A stretch of 64,000 nt of DNA, from contig QKWP01000222.1 of the NCBI GenBank assembly GCA_003550325.1, positions 327,117-391,116 of the forward strand, in the 5' to 3' direction. The translations under genes and the position numbers were made by a program. Positions 43,195 to 55,498 of this stretch are shown in pieces. Numbering within the stretch: the stretch's first letter is position 1; the number at the start of each line of letters is the position of its first letter. This stretch comes from Gigaspora rosea. Its lineage: Eukaryota > Glomeromycota > Glomeromycetes > Diversisporales > Gigasporaceae. The notes under the pieces were generated by a model. The model made no database searches, was not told where the DNA came from, and was given only the letters and a program-made list of their open reading frames with translations.

Positions 43195-43570
43195 TCGTAT
43201 TTTCGCGTAGCGTTATTTAGAAATTTGCGTCACCTAAAAATAACATTATGGTTTCAAAATAACGCCCATGTGCGTCCCAAAATAACGCGCACCCTATAAT
43301 AAGAGGAGCTGATTCATAGAAAGGTTTAAACATATTCCGAAACAAGAGTTGGTACTAAGTAAACTTACTTTCGAGGTATTCTTCAGATCGTCTCGATCTG
43401 AAGAATATTTTAATTAAAGCTCGAAAGTAGAATATTTTTTTGTTTATTTATTTTTTATATGAGATACTTAACTTTATATTTGTTTCAAAATAACGCCCAT
43501 GCGCGTACTCTAAATAACGCGCATGTGCTCAAAATAACGCGCAGGTGAGCGTTATTACGCGAAAATACGG
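43195..43570. mobile_element. MITE with TCGTATTTTCGCG ends and AACGCGCATG modules
   Basis: TA borders (43193-43194, 43571-43572). CAAAATAACGCCCATGCGCG-type modules occur at both sides. An inner hairpin (TTCTTCAGATCG/CGATCTGAAGAA) lies near 43377-43405. Confidence 0.75.
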
Positions 43571-43572
43571 TA

Positions 43573-44092
43573 TCTAAATAAATGAGCTATTATCAAAATT
43601 CAATGAAATAGTAGCCATATAAAGGACCTTCGCAAAAAACTTTTATTATGGTGGAGGAGATTCTCCCTAAGATCAATAACATTTATTCTTTAAGATCAAA
43701 GTAAATGATTATTGAGATATAAACAAATAGAACGCGCATTTTTGATAATGTTCATCAATATCGTGTTTTTGCGAAACTTTTGTTACATAAAACTTTCTAT
43801 TTTATTACAAACATTTTCATATTTTTAAGCTAATTTTCTATTTTAATTCTACAAGCTTGTATAATTAAAATAATCAAATTTTTACCACATAGTCGTTGAG
43901 AAACCTTTGCTAAAAGATATAATTTTAAAAAAAGGATTGTCAAATAGAAAAGATAGGTGAAAATTTAGTCAATGGGCATTTTACTATGCGGCTTGATTGG
44001 CTACCGTCCAAAAAAACTTCATAAAGCTTGAAACCGACCGATTAGAAATGCTAGTTTTTGAAGGTAGTTTTTTTCAAAGTAAATTGAATTAC

Positions 44093-44129
<37 letters not shown>

Positions 44130-44731
44130 GATTTTTACGTTAAATCGATACGATATTGGCTTCGTTCAATTTTGTTTGTCAGTTTCGCCACATTTCGCCA
44201 GTGCCATTTTGACTTTTAAATTTTTTTTTGGCGAAACCCCTAGGTACGCCTAACAACTATATACATATATCGTTATATGAGATTAAGAAATCAGAAATCA
44301 CAATCGAGTAATAAATTTTTGCTAATTACAGAATAATGCTTCCTTTGAGAAAAATTTAATAATGTATAACATTAAGAAAAAAAGTTCTTTGCAAAGTTCT
44401 CGAATAATAAAAAGGCATTATACAAAGATCTTTTTTTTAATACTAATTGTTATAACATTCATTATTTATTGTTCATTTTTTAATAAAAATTTTATGCAAT
44501 TAGAATAATACATTGGTATATACAGATATGGTTTTTCAAATAAGACTAATTAATAAAACTATTCTACAAAAATGAAAGTAAGTCTATCGTTATATAATAG
44601 ATGATTGCGCAAATCCCGTGATCGTTTCATTAAAAAAATTCTCTTTGAATGAAACTACTCACATTAAATATAAAATAACCCCCCCAAAAAAAAAACAATA
44701 AATAAATAAAAGTAATAAAATTAAAAATGTA
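43573..44731. other. Intergenic DNA with an (ATT)n microsatellite
   Basis: (ATT)n runs from 44092 to 44129. No gene supported. The last 130 bases, with two AATAAA motifs, are the probable 3' flank of the Hsp70 gene. Confidence 0.6.
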
Positions 44732-45980
44732 TTACGAGGAAGAATCAGAATCTTCCAATTCCAATTTAAAAGTAGTATTGTAAACTTGATCAGTAGTGTG
44801 ATCTATTGCAGTAGCATCAATTTCCATTTTACCGAAACGAAGTGAAAATAGTACAGGCCTTTCAACTCCAAGAGAAGTATTTGGAGATTCAATTCTAAGT
44901 TCACCAAGAAATTTCATTCCTTCTTCATCACAATATATTCCTGAAGTTTTGCGAGTAATATATATTCGATAAGCTCTTGTTGTTTGCTTTTTTGTGAAAG
45001 GTACGAAAACTTCAGAGAATTCTTGATCGACCTCAACTATTTTAAAAAGTGAAAACCGAATGAGAATTAAAAATTTATATATATATTTTTTTTGTTGAAA
45101 AATCCGAAATGTAAAAATATGAATTAATAAAAAAAAATACCTATAGTTCCACGTGTTGCCAATTGATGAAATCTAAAAATTTTCCCTTTTTTAGTTCTTC
45201 TTTCAGGAGGATCACCAGGTTCCCATTTAAAAGCAACTTTAACACCATAAGAATATTTTAATACTCTAGTTTTAATAGTTCTCATATCTAATCCATATTG
45301 AACGGCACCACGAGCAACAGCAGTAAGAGGTTCTTTAGGAACCAAAATATGTGGAACATAATTAAAAACAGATCTTATTCTAGTTTGTAAATATTTTGAT
45401 TCGCTAAACCCACCAACTAAATAAATAGCAGCACAATCATTAACATTATGTAATTGATAACTTATTAAATTAATTATTTGACTAATTACTGGATCAAACA
45501 TTGCTTTAACCGCATAAAAATCAATATCTATTATCCAATCACAATCTTCAAGTTGATCTCTTTGATTACCTCGAATATATTGTTTAATAGCAGGACATAA
45601 TTCACCAAAATCTAATTCAAATGGTCTAAATTTTTCTGAATCACCAGTAAAAATAGTTTTAATAAGTCGACAAAATTCTTGAATCATATATTGAAATTGA
45701 CTATAATGATTTTCTTGAAGTAATTTAATAGCTGATGAACCAACAATATTTTTAATATATTTTATAAATTCTTTATCAACATAAGCACTACCACAAAAAC
45801 CTCCAGTACGTTCAGTAATTTCACCCAATTTATTTCCTTTTAATAATCTTCTGGTTGTAAGATCTACAGTACCACCTCCACAATCAACTAATAAAAATGA
45901 TTTTCCAACTGGAAATTCATAACATTCTCTTAGTGCTTCCATACAATATATTGCAGCAGCTTCGGCTAAATTAATTAGCA

Positions 45981-46012
<32 letters not shown>

Positions 46013-47449
46013 TAATTTTTCTTAGTTTATTTATTTAATGAATTTTTTAAAAAACAAAAAAAATATACATACGTTCAGTAGTGAATTGCAAATTTTCAGA
46101 ATCAAGTGTCTCTATTAATTCAGCGTTATATATACCTAAAATACAGTAATACTATTATTATTTACTATAACTTTTATTAACAAAAAAATACAAAAAAATT
46201 TTTTATACAATATTTAATATAAATTTATTCTTACATCCTCGCATTATTGCTTTTGCTTTTTCAGAAAATTCAGCGGGAACCGAAAATACCAATAGAACAT
46301 TCCTAAAAAAATCTACACCTGGCCATCGTTTATCTATGGTATCTTTCACTACCTAAACACAAAGATATGTTTTTACAAATTAGATTTTTTTTTAAATTAT
46401 GTATAATACAAGAAGTCTTAACAATTTCTTTCAATTTTTAAGGTCAATGTAATGAGACAAAATTTTGTTTTTTTGCTCATTATAAAATTATCGGTAGAAA
46501 TACGGTAATTTAAAAAATTGAAATAATTGTTAAGATGTTCTATACCATAGCATTGAAACATGTAGATATAATGAGAAAGATATATACTATGCCTTCATTT
46601 AAAAAATGGTAAAGATTTATTAGAAAACATTTTCAAAAAATATTTTTTTTTTAAATCTCGTTTGATAACAATTTTTTGGGGTGCTTTATTTTTTTATTGT
46701 TAGGTCTAATAATTAGGGTACATCGGTATGTGGATTTTTTTTTTTTTTTTTCAAATCGAGATCCGCGTCAGCATCAGCCGCGACAATAATTATTAAAAGT
46801 GATTTATACCTAATTCCCTGAGGTAATCGGTTATAGCTCGTTTATAATTCATATTTTTAGGTAATAATGGTTTTTTATCATCCGAAATATCACCCAAGTA
46901 TAATTTAAATAATTCAACATGTATCGATTTATCAGAATTTTGAGGACGTCTTTTACGTGGTTTTTCAGCCAAGGCTACAAAAATTTATTAAAAATTTTTA
47001 ACAAATTATATATATATATATTAACTAACTACCAGAATTCATCAATAAGGTAGAGAAGTTATTAAAAATTCTAAAATCTCACCTGAAAGACCCCATGCTT
47101 TGACTTCACTTAATTCATTATTATATAATAATGCTGTGTTGGTTTTGTATTGACCCACATGGTCTGGCCAAATGTTATTGGTTGTTATTTCAGAATTCAC
47201 TCTGTTAGCATAGGCAAAACCCTATTTGAAAATATTAAGAAATGAATAAATGATTAAAAAAAAAAAAAGATGAGTAAGTTTAGATTTATAAGAACGAAAA
47301 AAAATATCTTACTGAAAATGTGGTTCCAAAATCTAAATGAAAAAAACAGTTCGTTTAATGTTAAAACTAGTTCAAATATGTAAGTAAAAGATAAATACGA
47401 TCAGTATATTTACCTATTCCAACAACAATTCGGATATCTCTAAAAGACA
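44732..47449 (-). CDS. Hsp70-family (HSPA12-like) ATPase, eight exons, intact
   Basis: Exons 47449-47413, 47332-47313, 47221-47083, 46974-46810, 46348-46235, 46135-46073, 45965-45141 and 45036-44732 have GT-AG borders and sum to 1668 bases, exactly 555 codons plus stop. Phosphate loop 1 is GIDFGTTFSG (11-20), assembled across three exons. TTEPEAAAIYC (177-187) follows, then phosphate loop 2 DCGGGTVD (207-214) and the adenosine motif YLVGGFSESKYL (361-372). The C-terminal part (about 410-555) is short and beta-rich, without an EEVD end, and the size fits HSPA12-like proteins. These are ATP-binding chaperone relatives, probably cytosolic, and form large families in arbuscular mycorrhizal fungi (family knowledge). 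The client is unknown. The 20-base exon 2 encodes DFGTTFS almost alone. All core motifs are kept, so the gene looks functional. Confidence 0.93.
46413..46546. repeat. Hairpin in Hsp70 intron 4
   Basis: CTTAACAATTTCTTTCAATT meets its near-complement near 46520-46545. Probably a small MITE; no duplication identified. It lies in the 461-base intron 46809-46349, the longest of the gene. Confidence 0.6.
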
Positions 47450-48202
47450 TGTTGATATCAGTAAAAAAAAAAGAGCGTACGTATTGAGTTATATATTTAC
47501 AGATTAAATTATTAATTTTAACGCTAATAAAAAAATGCATAACAATCATTTATATATATAGTTTCGGACATATTTGCTTATAACTCCGGCTACGGTCACG
47601 TCACTCAGATTGTTAAACTGCAAATAGTCAAATGCCATTGTGATACTTTGATCAGAGTTCAATATACTGTAAGTTTAACATGTATGTACTGTACAGTACG
47701 TACGGTATATATGTACTGAATTTTTTGAGTGCACCAAACCTGAAATAAATAGTTATGTTAATAAAAAATTTTATTGTTTCTTGATATTTTTTAGTGGTTC
47801 ATGTACTAAATTACGTGTAATAGTTACATATTTCTAGAAAACTCAACTTGAAAAGACCAATGCAGTCGTACGATTTCATTCTGTACGCACATATGTACTT
47901 ACTGTGGATAAGCATTGCAGAATATTGCATGAATACATTGTTGTTTATAAAATTTCTATATTTGATATCGGATTTTTTTATTTTTTTTTTGGCATGTATT
48001 TTTGAGCTGCGAATAAGATAGCTCAGAATCTAATTAAATAAAATATTAGGTAGAATACTGATACGTATCACTGCGTGATCATTTATATAAAAATGTTCTT
48101 TCTGTTTGATGATAATTTATTAACAGAGAAAGTTTAATAAAAATTATTAACAATTGGCATGAAAGTTAGTAGTGTGGTACTTTACGTAGTATGATGTTTT
48201 GA
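47450..48202. other. Upstream region of the Hsp70 gene
   Basis: No gene seen. A TATATATAG sequence lies about 105 bases before the ATG (47551-47560), a possible TATA box. ACTGTACAGTACGTACGGTATA near 47688 is a small palindrome cluster. No clear heat-shock element (repeated GAA/TTC) was recognised. Confidence 0.4.
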
Positions 48203-49317
48203 ATTAAGGATTGGACTGTATCCGGGTTACCCGGGTTACCCGTGGGTAGGCCGTAAAAGATTCCATTACCCGGGTAAAAACGGGTAACCAATCAAATATA
48301 AATAAATTTTATATACCAGAACAATAATAAACGATACTAGAAATATTTAATTATCAATAAAATTTCCGAAATGATAAAATAATTTTGTTCTTAGGTAATA
48401 GAATTTTTTGTCATAGAGCATATGTTCTATATCTATTTAATTTGCATTTATTTTTGCTACAGTTGAATTTGACCAATAATGTGATTGTTAAAATAAATCC
48501 AGATCATTTTAACAATTAGAATTTAAATCCGCACTAGCTTGAATTCGCTTTACTTTCTAAAAACTTGCAATGCAATACGTAGTCATGCTTGCATAACGGA
48601 GTGTATGGTTAACCGCCATCTAGAATGGTGTCAGCAAAATCTTGCGCATTTGATGGTTTCACATGTTAATGGTCGTGTTAAGATAGCACGTACGTATGTA
48701 CGTAATATTAAATGATGAAACGAAATTAGGTGAGAATGTTTCGCACCATTTCTGAATTTACGTCGATTTTCGATCGTGAAATGACCCAGGTCAATTAGTG
48801 ATGCAGACATGAGCAATGTAATAAACTACCGATAATAATTACATATTATATAATTTATTAATAATTAATAAATTGCGCATATTATCAATGACGATAATAA
48901 TCATTATTAATAATTACATTGATACTTCAATTGATCTTTTTCATTGATATTTATAATGATAAAACTTTATTGTTACATGCTTCATTTTTTTATTTTTTTT
49001 TTTTTATTCATTATATTTGAATCAATCTTTATCACCTTGTAATACATATTTTTTTCTTCAATACTTATTGATTCACAAGGGTATGATTTCGTGACTCATG
49101 AAAATTCATTATAAAATATACTAAAAAAATTCCGATCTTCAGTGTAATTCGAAATTCAAGTTAATTCCTTTAAGGTTCTTTGTATTGGCGTCTAAACAAG
49201 ATAGGAATAACTTGGGGATGCAAGTTTGTTATGTCGAAAATTTTACGAAATAATCAATAACGGTTTTATTTGGCAGGCGAAAGATCCGAAGGATTTTTTT
49301 ACATGACAATTAAAAAA

Positions 49318-49406
49318 GCATCTGGCTTTGAATTTAATGTGCTAAACTGGACCACGAAAGGGCTCAGGTTGCGAGCGCATTAAATTCAAAGTCAGATGTG
49401 ATGCGA
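49318..49406. repeat. Small hairpin
   Basis: GCATCTGGCTTTGAATTTAA pairs with TTAAATTCAAAGTCAGATG across a 40-base loop. Probably a mini foldback. Confidence 0.7.
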
Positions 49407-49494
49407 AACATCCCATTGACGGATTTATTTTTCTTTTCTTTATAACAAATAAATCACTTAAGCTTAATCGAATCTATTTGGCGTATAAATAGTA

Positions 49495-49786
49495 CCGTAA
49501 ACGACCATATAAAAGACCCCCATGATAGTAGACCCACCATGTATCATCCCCGGGTCTACTATATAGGTTGAGATTTTTTGTAAAGATAAAAGACCCGGGT
49601 ATACTATAGGATAAACATTCGAATAGTTTGAAAATAAAATATAATTCATACTACTTGAACCAATATGCTATATTTATTTTGCCCGGTACTGGACCCCCTA
49701 TCCGTACAATAGACCACCGGGTCTACTATCGGGTTTAAAATTGAGAAAATGTAACAGACCCGGATCTTTTATATGGCCGTTTACGG
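49495..49786. mobile_element. CCGTA-type MITE
   Basis: Ends CCGTAAACGACCATATAAAA and its near-complement, TA borders (49493-49494, 49787-49788). GGGTCTACTAT occurs several times inside. Confidence 0.9.
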
Positions 49787-49788
49787 TA

Positions 49789-50286
49789 CTTTACGACCTA
49801 CATTTATCATTAAATATCATTAAATAAAATAATATATTCGATTTCAGAAAATTTTAATTTTAAGATGTACTTATATAACGTTCCTGGTTTTAGCGCGACT
49901 GCGTCGTGCAGCTACCCTAATTAATAAAATAATAGACCTTATTAATCGTGTGCTTAGCTCGTTTTATTTATATATGATAAAATAAGCAAATTATACGTAT
50001 ACATTGTATCGTCTTAGCCAATCAAATAGTATAATTTACTAATTATACTCTACCCCCATATGGGCGGATTTATTTCCGATCGACAAAAAATGTGATTATT
50101 GTAAAATTAACGTTGATTGGTTGATTTATTAAATACAATAGTAAATATTTAGGACTTTGTAAAACTAGAGCTAAAACTTTTTTTCTAAAAACATGACAGT
50201 TGGAAATTTCTCATTATATTCGCCAAGACCTTAGTTTCAGGGATCCCGCAACGGTTTTTTAGGATCCCGCAAGAACAAAAACTTAT
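49789..50286. other. Intergenic DNA
   Basis: No gene. CATATGGGCGGATTTAT near 50056 is half of the hairpin at 52232-52334. Confidence 0.5.
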
Positions 50287-50515
50287 TAGTGACGATGTCA
50301 AAGGAATCACAAAGAACCACTAACGGTACCCTGTGCAGTATGTGGCAGAGAAAAGTTTCGTAAACTAATACCAAAACTCTCACTTAATGCTATGCAAAAC
50401 CCTGCTGCTCAGAATTTAAACGCTGAACTTGGGTTGTACTATCAACTTTGTTATAAACATTATACTGAGTTGGTTTTATTTGATAGAAATTTAAGCACGA
50501 ATAAAAAAAGAATAT
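50287..50515 (+). pseudogene. Small Cys-containing coding remnant
   Basis: About 63 plus-strand codons start at PCAVCGREKFRKLIPKLSLN, continue with LGLYYQLCYKHYTELVLF and end at a stop near 50515. A second GPCAVCGKDL follows at 50537-50565. CxxC plus the later Cys/His could bind zinc. The repeated start of the motif suggests a protein with several such units, mostly lost. Family not recognised. Confidence 0.35.
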
Positions 50516-50569
50516 AGACAACGTAAAAACACGGGGCCATGTGCAGTATGTGGCAAAGATCTTTAAACA

Positions 50570-51669
50570 AACAAGAATAGTTATTTCAGAATACAAGAAT
50601 ACTTTCGGTATTGTGGTATGAATTTCCGTGTTTGTATTCATTCAGTAAGACCTTACAAAATTGATAATTTTTTTTACTTCGTATTAACATTCACTAATCT
50701 CAAACTAAAACATTAGTTTACTAGATATAGTCAACAAAAAAATACTAGACGTTTTAGATAATCTTCAATTATTTTAATTAACAGTATTTTATATCTTGTG
50801 TGTTATAATTTTATAGTAGTTGTGTAGATGTGATTTAGATCAAATACGTATGAGCGATATTGTTTAATTTAATATAAGCTAAAAGTTGAAATGCGTCTCT
50901 AGTAGATGGTGATGACAGAAATATAGAGTCGAATTACTATTAAAATATATATAATTAAATAAAGCTTCGCTGATAATAAATAATTTGATAACTGATAATA
51001 AATCGTTTGAAATTGCTATTATATTTTTTGATTAACAAATTTCACGTTATTAATTTGATTGGTTAATGGTCATGTTTTGATCATCATATGTGATAAATCC
51101 GAATTTGTGACCATTACCTGGCAAGTAACCCGGGTCGAGTTTTTTTAAGCCGGTCCAATCCTTTTTTTCTCCTTTTAAGTAAATATTATATTATCAACAG
51201 CTTACGTAATCACGACCAGTCATTTAACGAGTACAACCGTCAAAATCATCGCATAACACCGTTATTGTATGTTACGTAGCCAAAAACTATACAGTATATT
51301 ATTTATTTTTATTAGTATCGGATATACCGGTATACTTTTTTTTTCATATTAGGTCATCAAAATTTTCAAAGTGTAATTTAATTAAAGGTCAAACCTATTT
51401 GTTGAGACAAGTTTCACTTGTACGATCATGATACAAATTTCATTGAATTAATAACTAATAACTTTACACCGGAGTATTTCTATAAAAGAAAATCTAACCG
51501 ATGAAATTTACACAAATTTCAATTTTCTTCGGAACACTGATTAAAAAGGTTGGCCTTTGGTCACTAAAATTGGCTACGCGACATTATGCACGACATGAAG
51601 ATATAATAAATTATTTTGGTCAAATAGGCAGAATTCAATTTGTAACTACGTGTTGATACTCGAATTCTT

Positions 51670-51700
<31 letters not shown>

Positions 51701-52231
51701 GTTTAACTTTGTTATCGTTTGAAAAAAGAATGTATGTATAAGTCATGTGCTATTGATAAGTTGAAACCAATCACTTTGCGAGTTTATACTGAGAAAAAGG
51801 ACAACCTTTTTTGGTTTGACTATATTTTTATATAAACTCTCAAAGATAATTATAATACTGTTACTTTTTAGATTCGTTGCTCAGAATTAAGTCCATTCAA
51901 CCCTTACTACCTATATGTTATTGAGAATTACAAATTTAATAATAATCCTATACTTGGCTTATTAAAAACGAGAAGATTCATTCTTATACACTTGCTCTTC
52001 TTATAGTACACGTTTCGTTTCACAATTGGTGATCGTCACAGATTATATAACGTAGCTGAAGAATTCAGTAGCTACAAACCTAAACCTAAAATTATAGTTA
52101 AAAGGACATAAAAATTTAGTCAAGTTCTCATAATTCCAGATTCATTGTAGAAATCCGAGAAGCATAATCTTTTAATTCATGACATCTTAATTTAAAACTT
52201 CTCGATTTACGTAATTTATATCATCGACTAT
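50570..52231. other. Intergenic DNA
   Basis: No gene. A T-rich tract lies at 51668-51701. Confidence 0.55.
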
Positions 52232-52334
52232 CATATGGGCGGATTTGATTCATATGATGATGGGTTGTTATATTGTACATTACTAATGTACAATATAACA
52301 ACCCATCATCATATGAATCAAATCCGCCCATATG
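52232..52334. repeat. Perfect 51-bp-arm hairpin
   Basis: CATATGGGCGGATTTGATTC and the rest of the arm are followed, after one central base, by an exact inverse. No mismatch was found by eye. A related half arm lies near 50056. Confidence 0.9.
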
Positions 52335-54080
52335 TATTTACAACCGCTTCTTTTCCTCTATGTTGTATATAATGTCACGTTTGTTCACTACAACTTACAT
52401 TAGCTTAATGAGACATAAGAAATTAGGCCAGGGAAATCCAATACCTCTCTTATGACATACAGACAAATACTCCTTATTTTGTAAATGTAATTTTTAACTG
52501 TTATGAATTTTTTTTTATCCTTATTTTAACACTAAATTAGTCTATTAGACATGAATTTAGGGGTCGTATTAAAAAAAAAAAATTTTTCTGAGTGCACTAC
52601 TATCGCGTTACAAACAGTGACTAACTTAACTAAAATGGTTATGTAAAGTAAATATTATAGGTCATAAGATCATAACATATATTTAGCCAATAGATCATAA
52701 TAGGTCATAGGTCAACGCTGAAGCTTATTATTTTGTCCGATTAAAATAACAATTCTCGTTAAATTAAATGAACTATTTAATTAGGAAAACGAGATAATGA
52801 TAAAAAAAAAAAAATTATATTTGTTACACATTGCCTTCATGTCATAATCACGAGTTTTGAATTTGAAATTGCCCGAAAGCTATTTCTCTGACAGGACACT
52901 TAGCCGACATCACATAGGGTTAGGGTTAGCATTTGAGTAGTGCAGACATTTCTCAAGGCAGTAACTACTTACGGCATTACAGAGGTAGTACTACCCCGTG
53001 GCTATATTGCCGTGAGGTAATTGCCCGTAAGTGAGGTAGTGTGCCATAAGTGATGTATACCTCTGACCAATCAACTTCTGAACTTTTAATAACTTGGATG
53101 TTATAGGACGACTTTCTTCTGATTGGCTGATGCAAATCAATTGGCAGGAACTTATTTTATACACTTTAAGCAATACCAAAAAAATCTCCAGATATTCACT
53201 GTAAAATTAATCCAAAATAATCCACATCTCCAAGAACTTCACTTAGGAGTGAATACTATATACTGCTAATACTATTTGTATTAACTATATGTAAGTTTTA
53301 AAAGCCAAAAACGATCAACAAAAAAAAAGATTAAGACGTTACATATAAGTTTTAAACTTAAAGAACTTTGTCATTTCAGTTGACAAGGAGGTAGTTAATT
53401 TAATGGCTCTTTTACTTCTGCCTGAATTAGGTGATCTGCAAGTTTCAGCATAATTTAGCTTACTATTTCTTTTACCTCCTGATCAATATTCATTTTTGTC
53501 TTTCATCGGGTAATCGGTCAGTGTTGCCATGAATGAGTAGTAAATCCTTGGTGGCTAGATGCTTTTTTACATTCTTTAAATATTTTTTACTTATCCCCAA
53601 CATTTTCAAGTAAGTTTCTTTGCAAATAGTGAGTATACTATTTAATATTATAATAACAATAAGCTCGTACTTATTCTAAATATTATAGAGTTATGCTACT
53701 AGAGAGTAAATGAAATCTCAGGTAAAGATAATATATGTATAAGTAAGTGTTATTATTTCATTATTTACGTGGGATAAGGGTCATGTTGCATCTTTAATAA
53801 AGGCACTATAACTAAAAATAAAATAGAATTATTTTAATTACTTTCAAAATATATACAGTACCAAACAGTAAAACACATCCAATATTTATTAATAAAACTT
53901 TAAAGTGTTATAACTTTTTTAAAACAAGTTAAATCAAAAACTTTTTGACAAATTGATAGATTTTTAGATAAACTACATTTCTGTTAGAGGATTTTTTTTT
54001 ATTATTTGGTTTGAAAAAATTATAAGAGATTAAAGTTTATATGAGTTCAAAAAATTAGCATTTAATATAAACAAACAAAT
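52335..54080. other. Intergenic DNA becoming AT-rich
   Basis: No gene. TAGGGTTAGGGTTAGC at 52916-52931. From about 53200 on the sequence is again A/T-dominated. Confidence 0.55.
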
Positions 54081-54384
54081 GGGGCCGTTGCAGTAGAAAG
54101 GGCCCAAACTCCCCTAACAATCAAATTTGAGTTCTTTCAAGATTCGAATTAATCTTGAGGTGGGCTATACTTTTCAATTACAAATGGAAATTGGTTTGCA
54201 TAATAAAAAATCAAGATATTTTAAAAAAGTTTTTAGAAGACTTGTATGTCACGAGATTACCCAATATGATCAACCAATCAAATCGCATAATTTTTGATTA
54301 ACCAGGATCAGTCCGAAAAAATAAACATGATTTTCTCAAAATTATATATTTCCGAGTTTCGGCCCTTTCTACTGTAATGGCCCC
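54081..54384. mobile_element. MITE with GGGGCC ends
   Basis: GGGGCCGTTGCAGTAGAAAG and its near-complement. The interior is related to 21721-22049. Target duplication not evident. Confidence 0.8.
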
Positions 54385-54902
54385 ATATATGGATTTAACC
54401 AATCAAAATCAATTACACAAAATTGCCAATTAGCATTGATTATATAAGCACAAAAAATTGCTACTTATATGTATAGATTGGATGTCTTTTACTGTCCCAT
54501 ACTGTATAATAAATAAAAATAAAAATAGACAGCTTCATTAATAATTTCAAATTTTTGATTTATTTAAACTTGGGTTTATTAACAATTTACATGTTGTTTA
54601 TCTGTTTCTAAAATGTGACAAATCCTTTTTGCATACATTTATCAATATTAGTTTATAAGCTTTTTTAGATGAAGTTCTTTTTGATTTCTAGTAGTACATT
54701 AGTATATTAAAATAATAAATTTTTTTAAAAATTATGCACTTTAATTGGCTAATTATCATGTAGATGCAAGAGCTTCACATTATCTTCACATACATGTTGT
54801 CAAAAACTATTATGACTAGAGCTTTGAACTAGGTCAAAGCTTATATTATTTATATGGTATATAGTATTTATAAATCATACATAATTATATAGTATGTGGC
54901 AC
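54385..54902. other. AT-rich spacer
   Basis: No gene seen. Confidence 0.5.
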
Positions 54903-55279
54903 TAGGGTTCCAAGCTCTGACCTGGATAACTGTGAAACTGATAACCCGACCCAAAAAATTACTATCCAGATCATATTTTTGACAAACTAGTTTAAATATA
55001 CAAACGGGTCATCCATCAATAAACGGGTTGCCTGTCAATAAGTTATAGGAGGACATGTTTCTTTATACGAAATTTCTTTAAAATTATGTATTTAGTTGTA
55101 TTGTTGACTTGATTTCGCTAATCAGTTATCTGGTGGCCCATTTTATTCAGATAGCTGGATCACCCGATTACAACTAGGTGCCCATTTTAATTGGGTAACC
55201 AGGTTTAGTTTTGGGTACTCGGTTGGAAAAAATAATTGACCCAATGGGATAGGAATTTTCAAACTGGTTTGGAACCCTA
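54903..55279. mobile_element. TAGGGTTCC MITE, copy 1
   Basis: TAGGGTTCCAAGC and GGTTTGGAACCCTA ends. Many ACCCGRY/GGGTAACC-type motifs in inverted order. Confidence 0.8.
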
Positions 55280-55498
55280 TTTCCAACATAAAAGTCTTGA
55301 AAATCAAAAAAGCAAGATATCGATGGAGAAATCAACAAGGTCAATTCCTTATCAAACAAATTAATTCTTAAAGGATTTAGATGCTAATCAAGCTTCAATT
55401 AATAAATAATTTGTTCAACTATAGTAAGTATATAATAATAATAAAAAATAAGTTAGATTATGAATTTATAATAACTTACTAGAATATTTAGATGCAAA

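Larger units (their letters stand above)
48205..51163. mobile_element. Possible element with GGATTGGAC ends
   Basis: GGATTGGACTGTATCCGGGTT on the left and GTCCAATCC with AACCCGGGTCGAG on the right are inverted relatives. No flanking duplication is visible, and 3 kb of mostly non-coding DNA lies between. It may be two separate MITE fragments. Confidence 0.3.

Noticed and set aside
46736-46790. Copy of the 26595-27106 MITE in Hsp70 intron 4
   Set aside because: Only about 20 bases (GCGTCAGCATCAGCCGCGAC) resemble its end and no second end is present.
50390-50641. 83-codon minus-strand gene
   Set aside because: Overlaps the better plus-strand CAVCG remnant and shows no motif.
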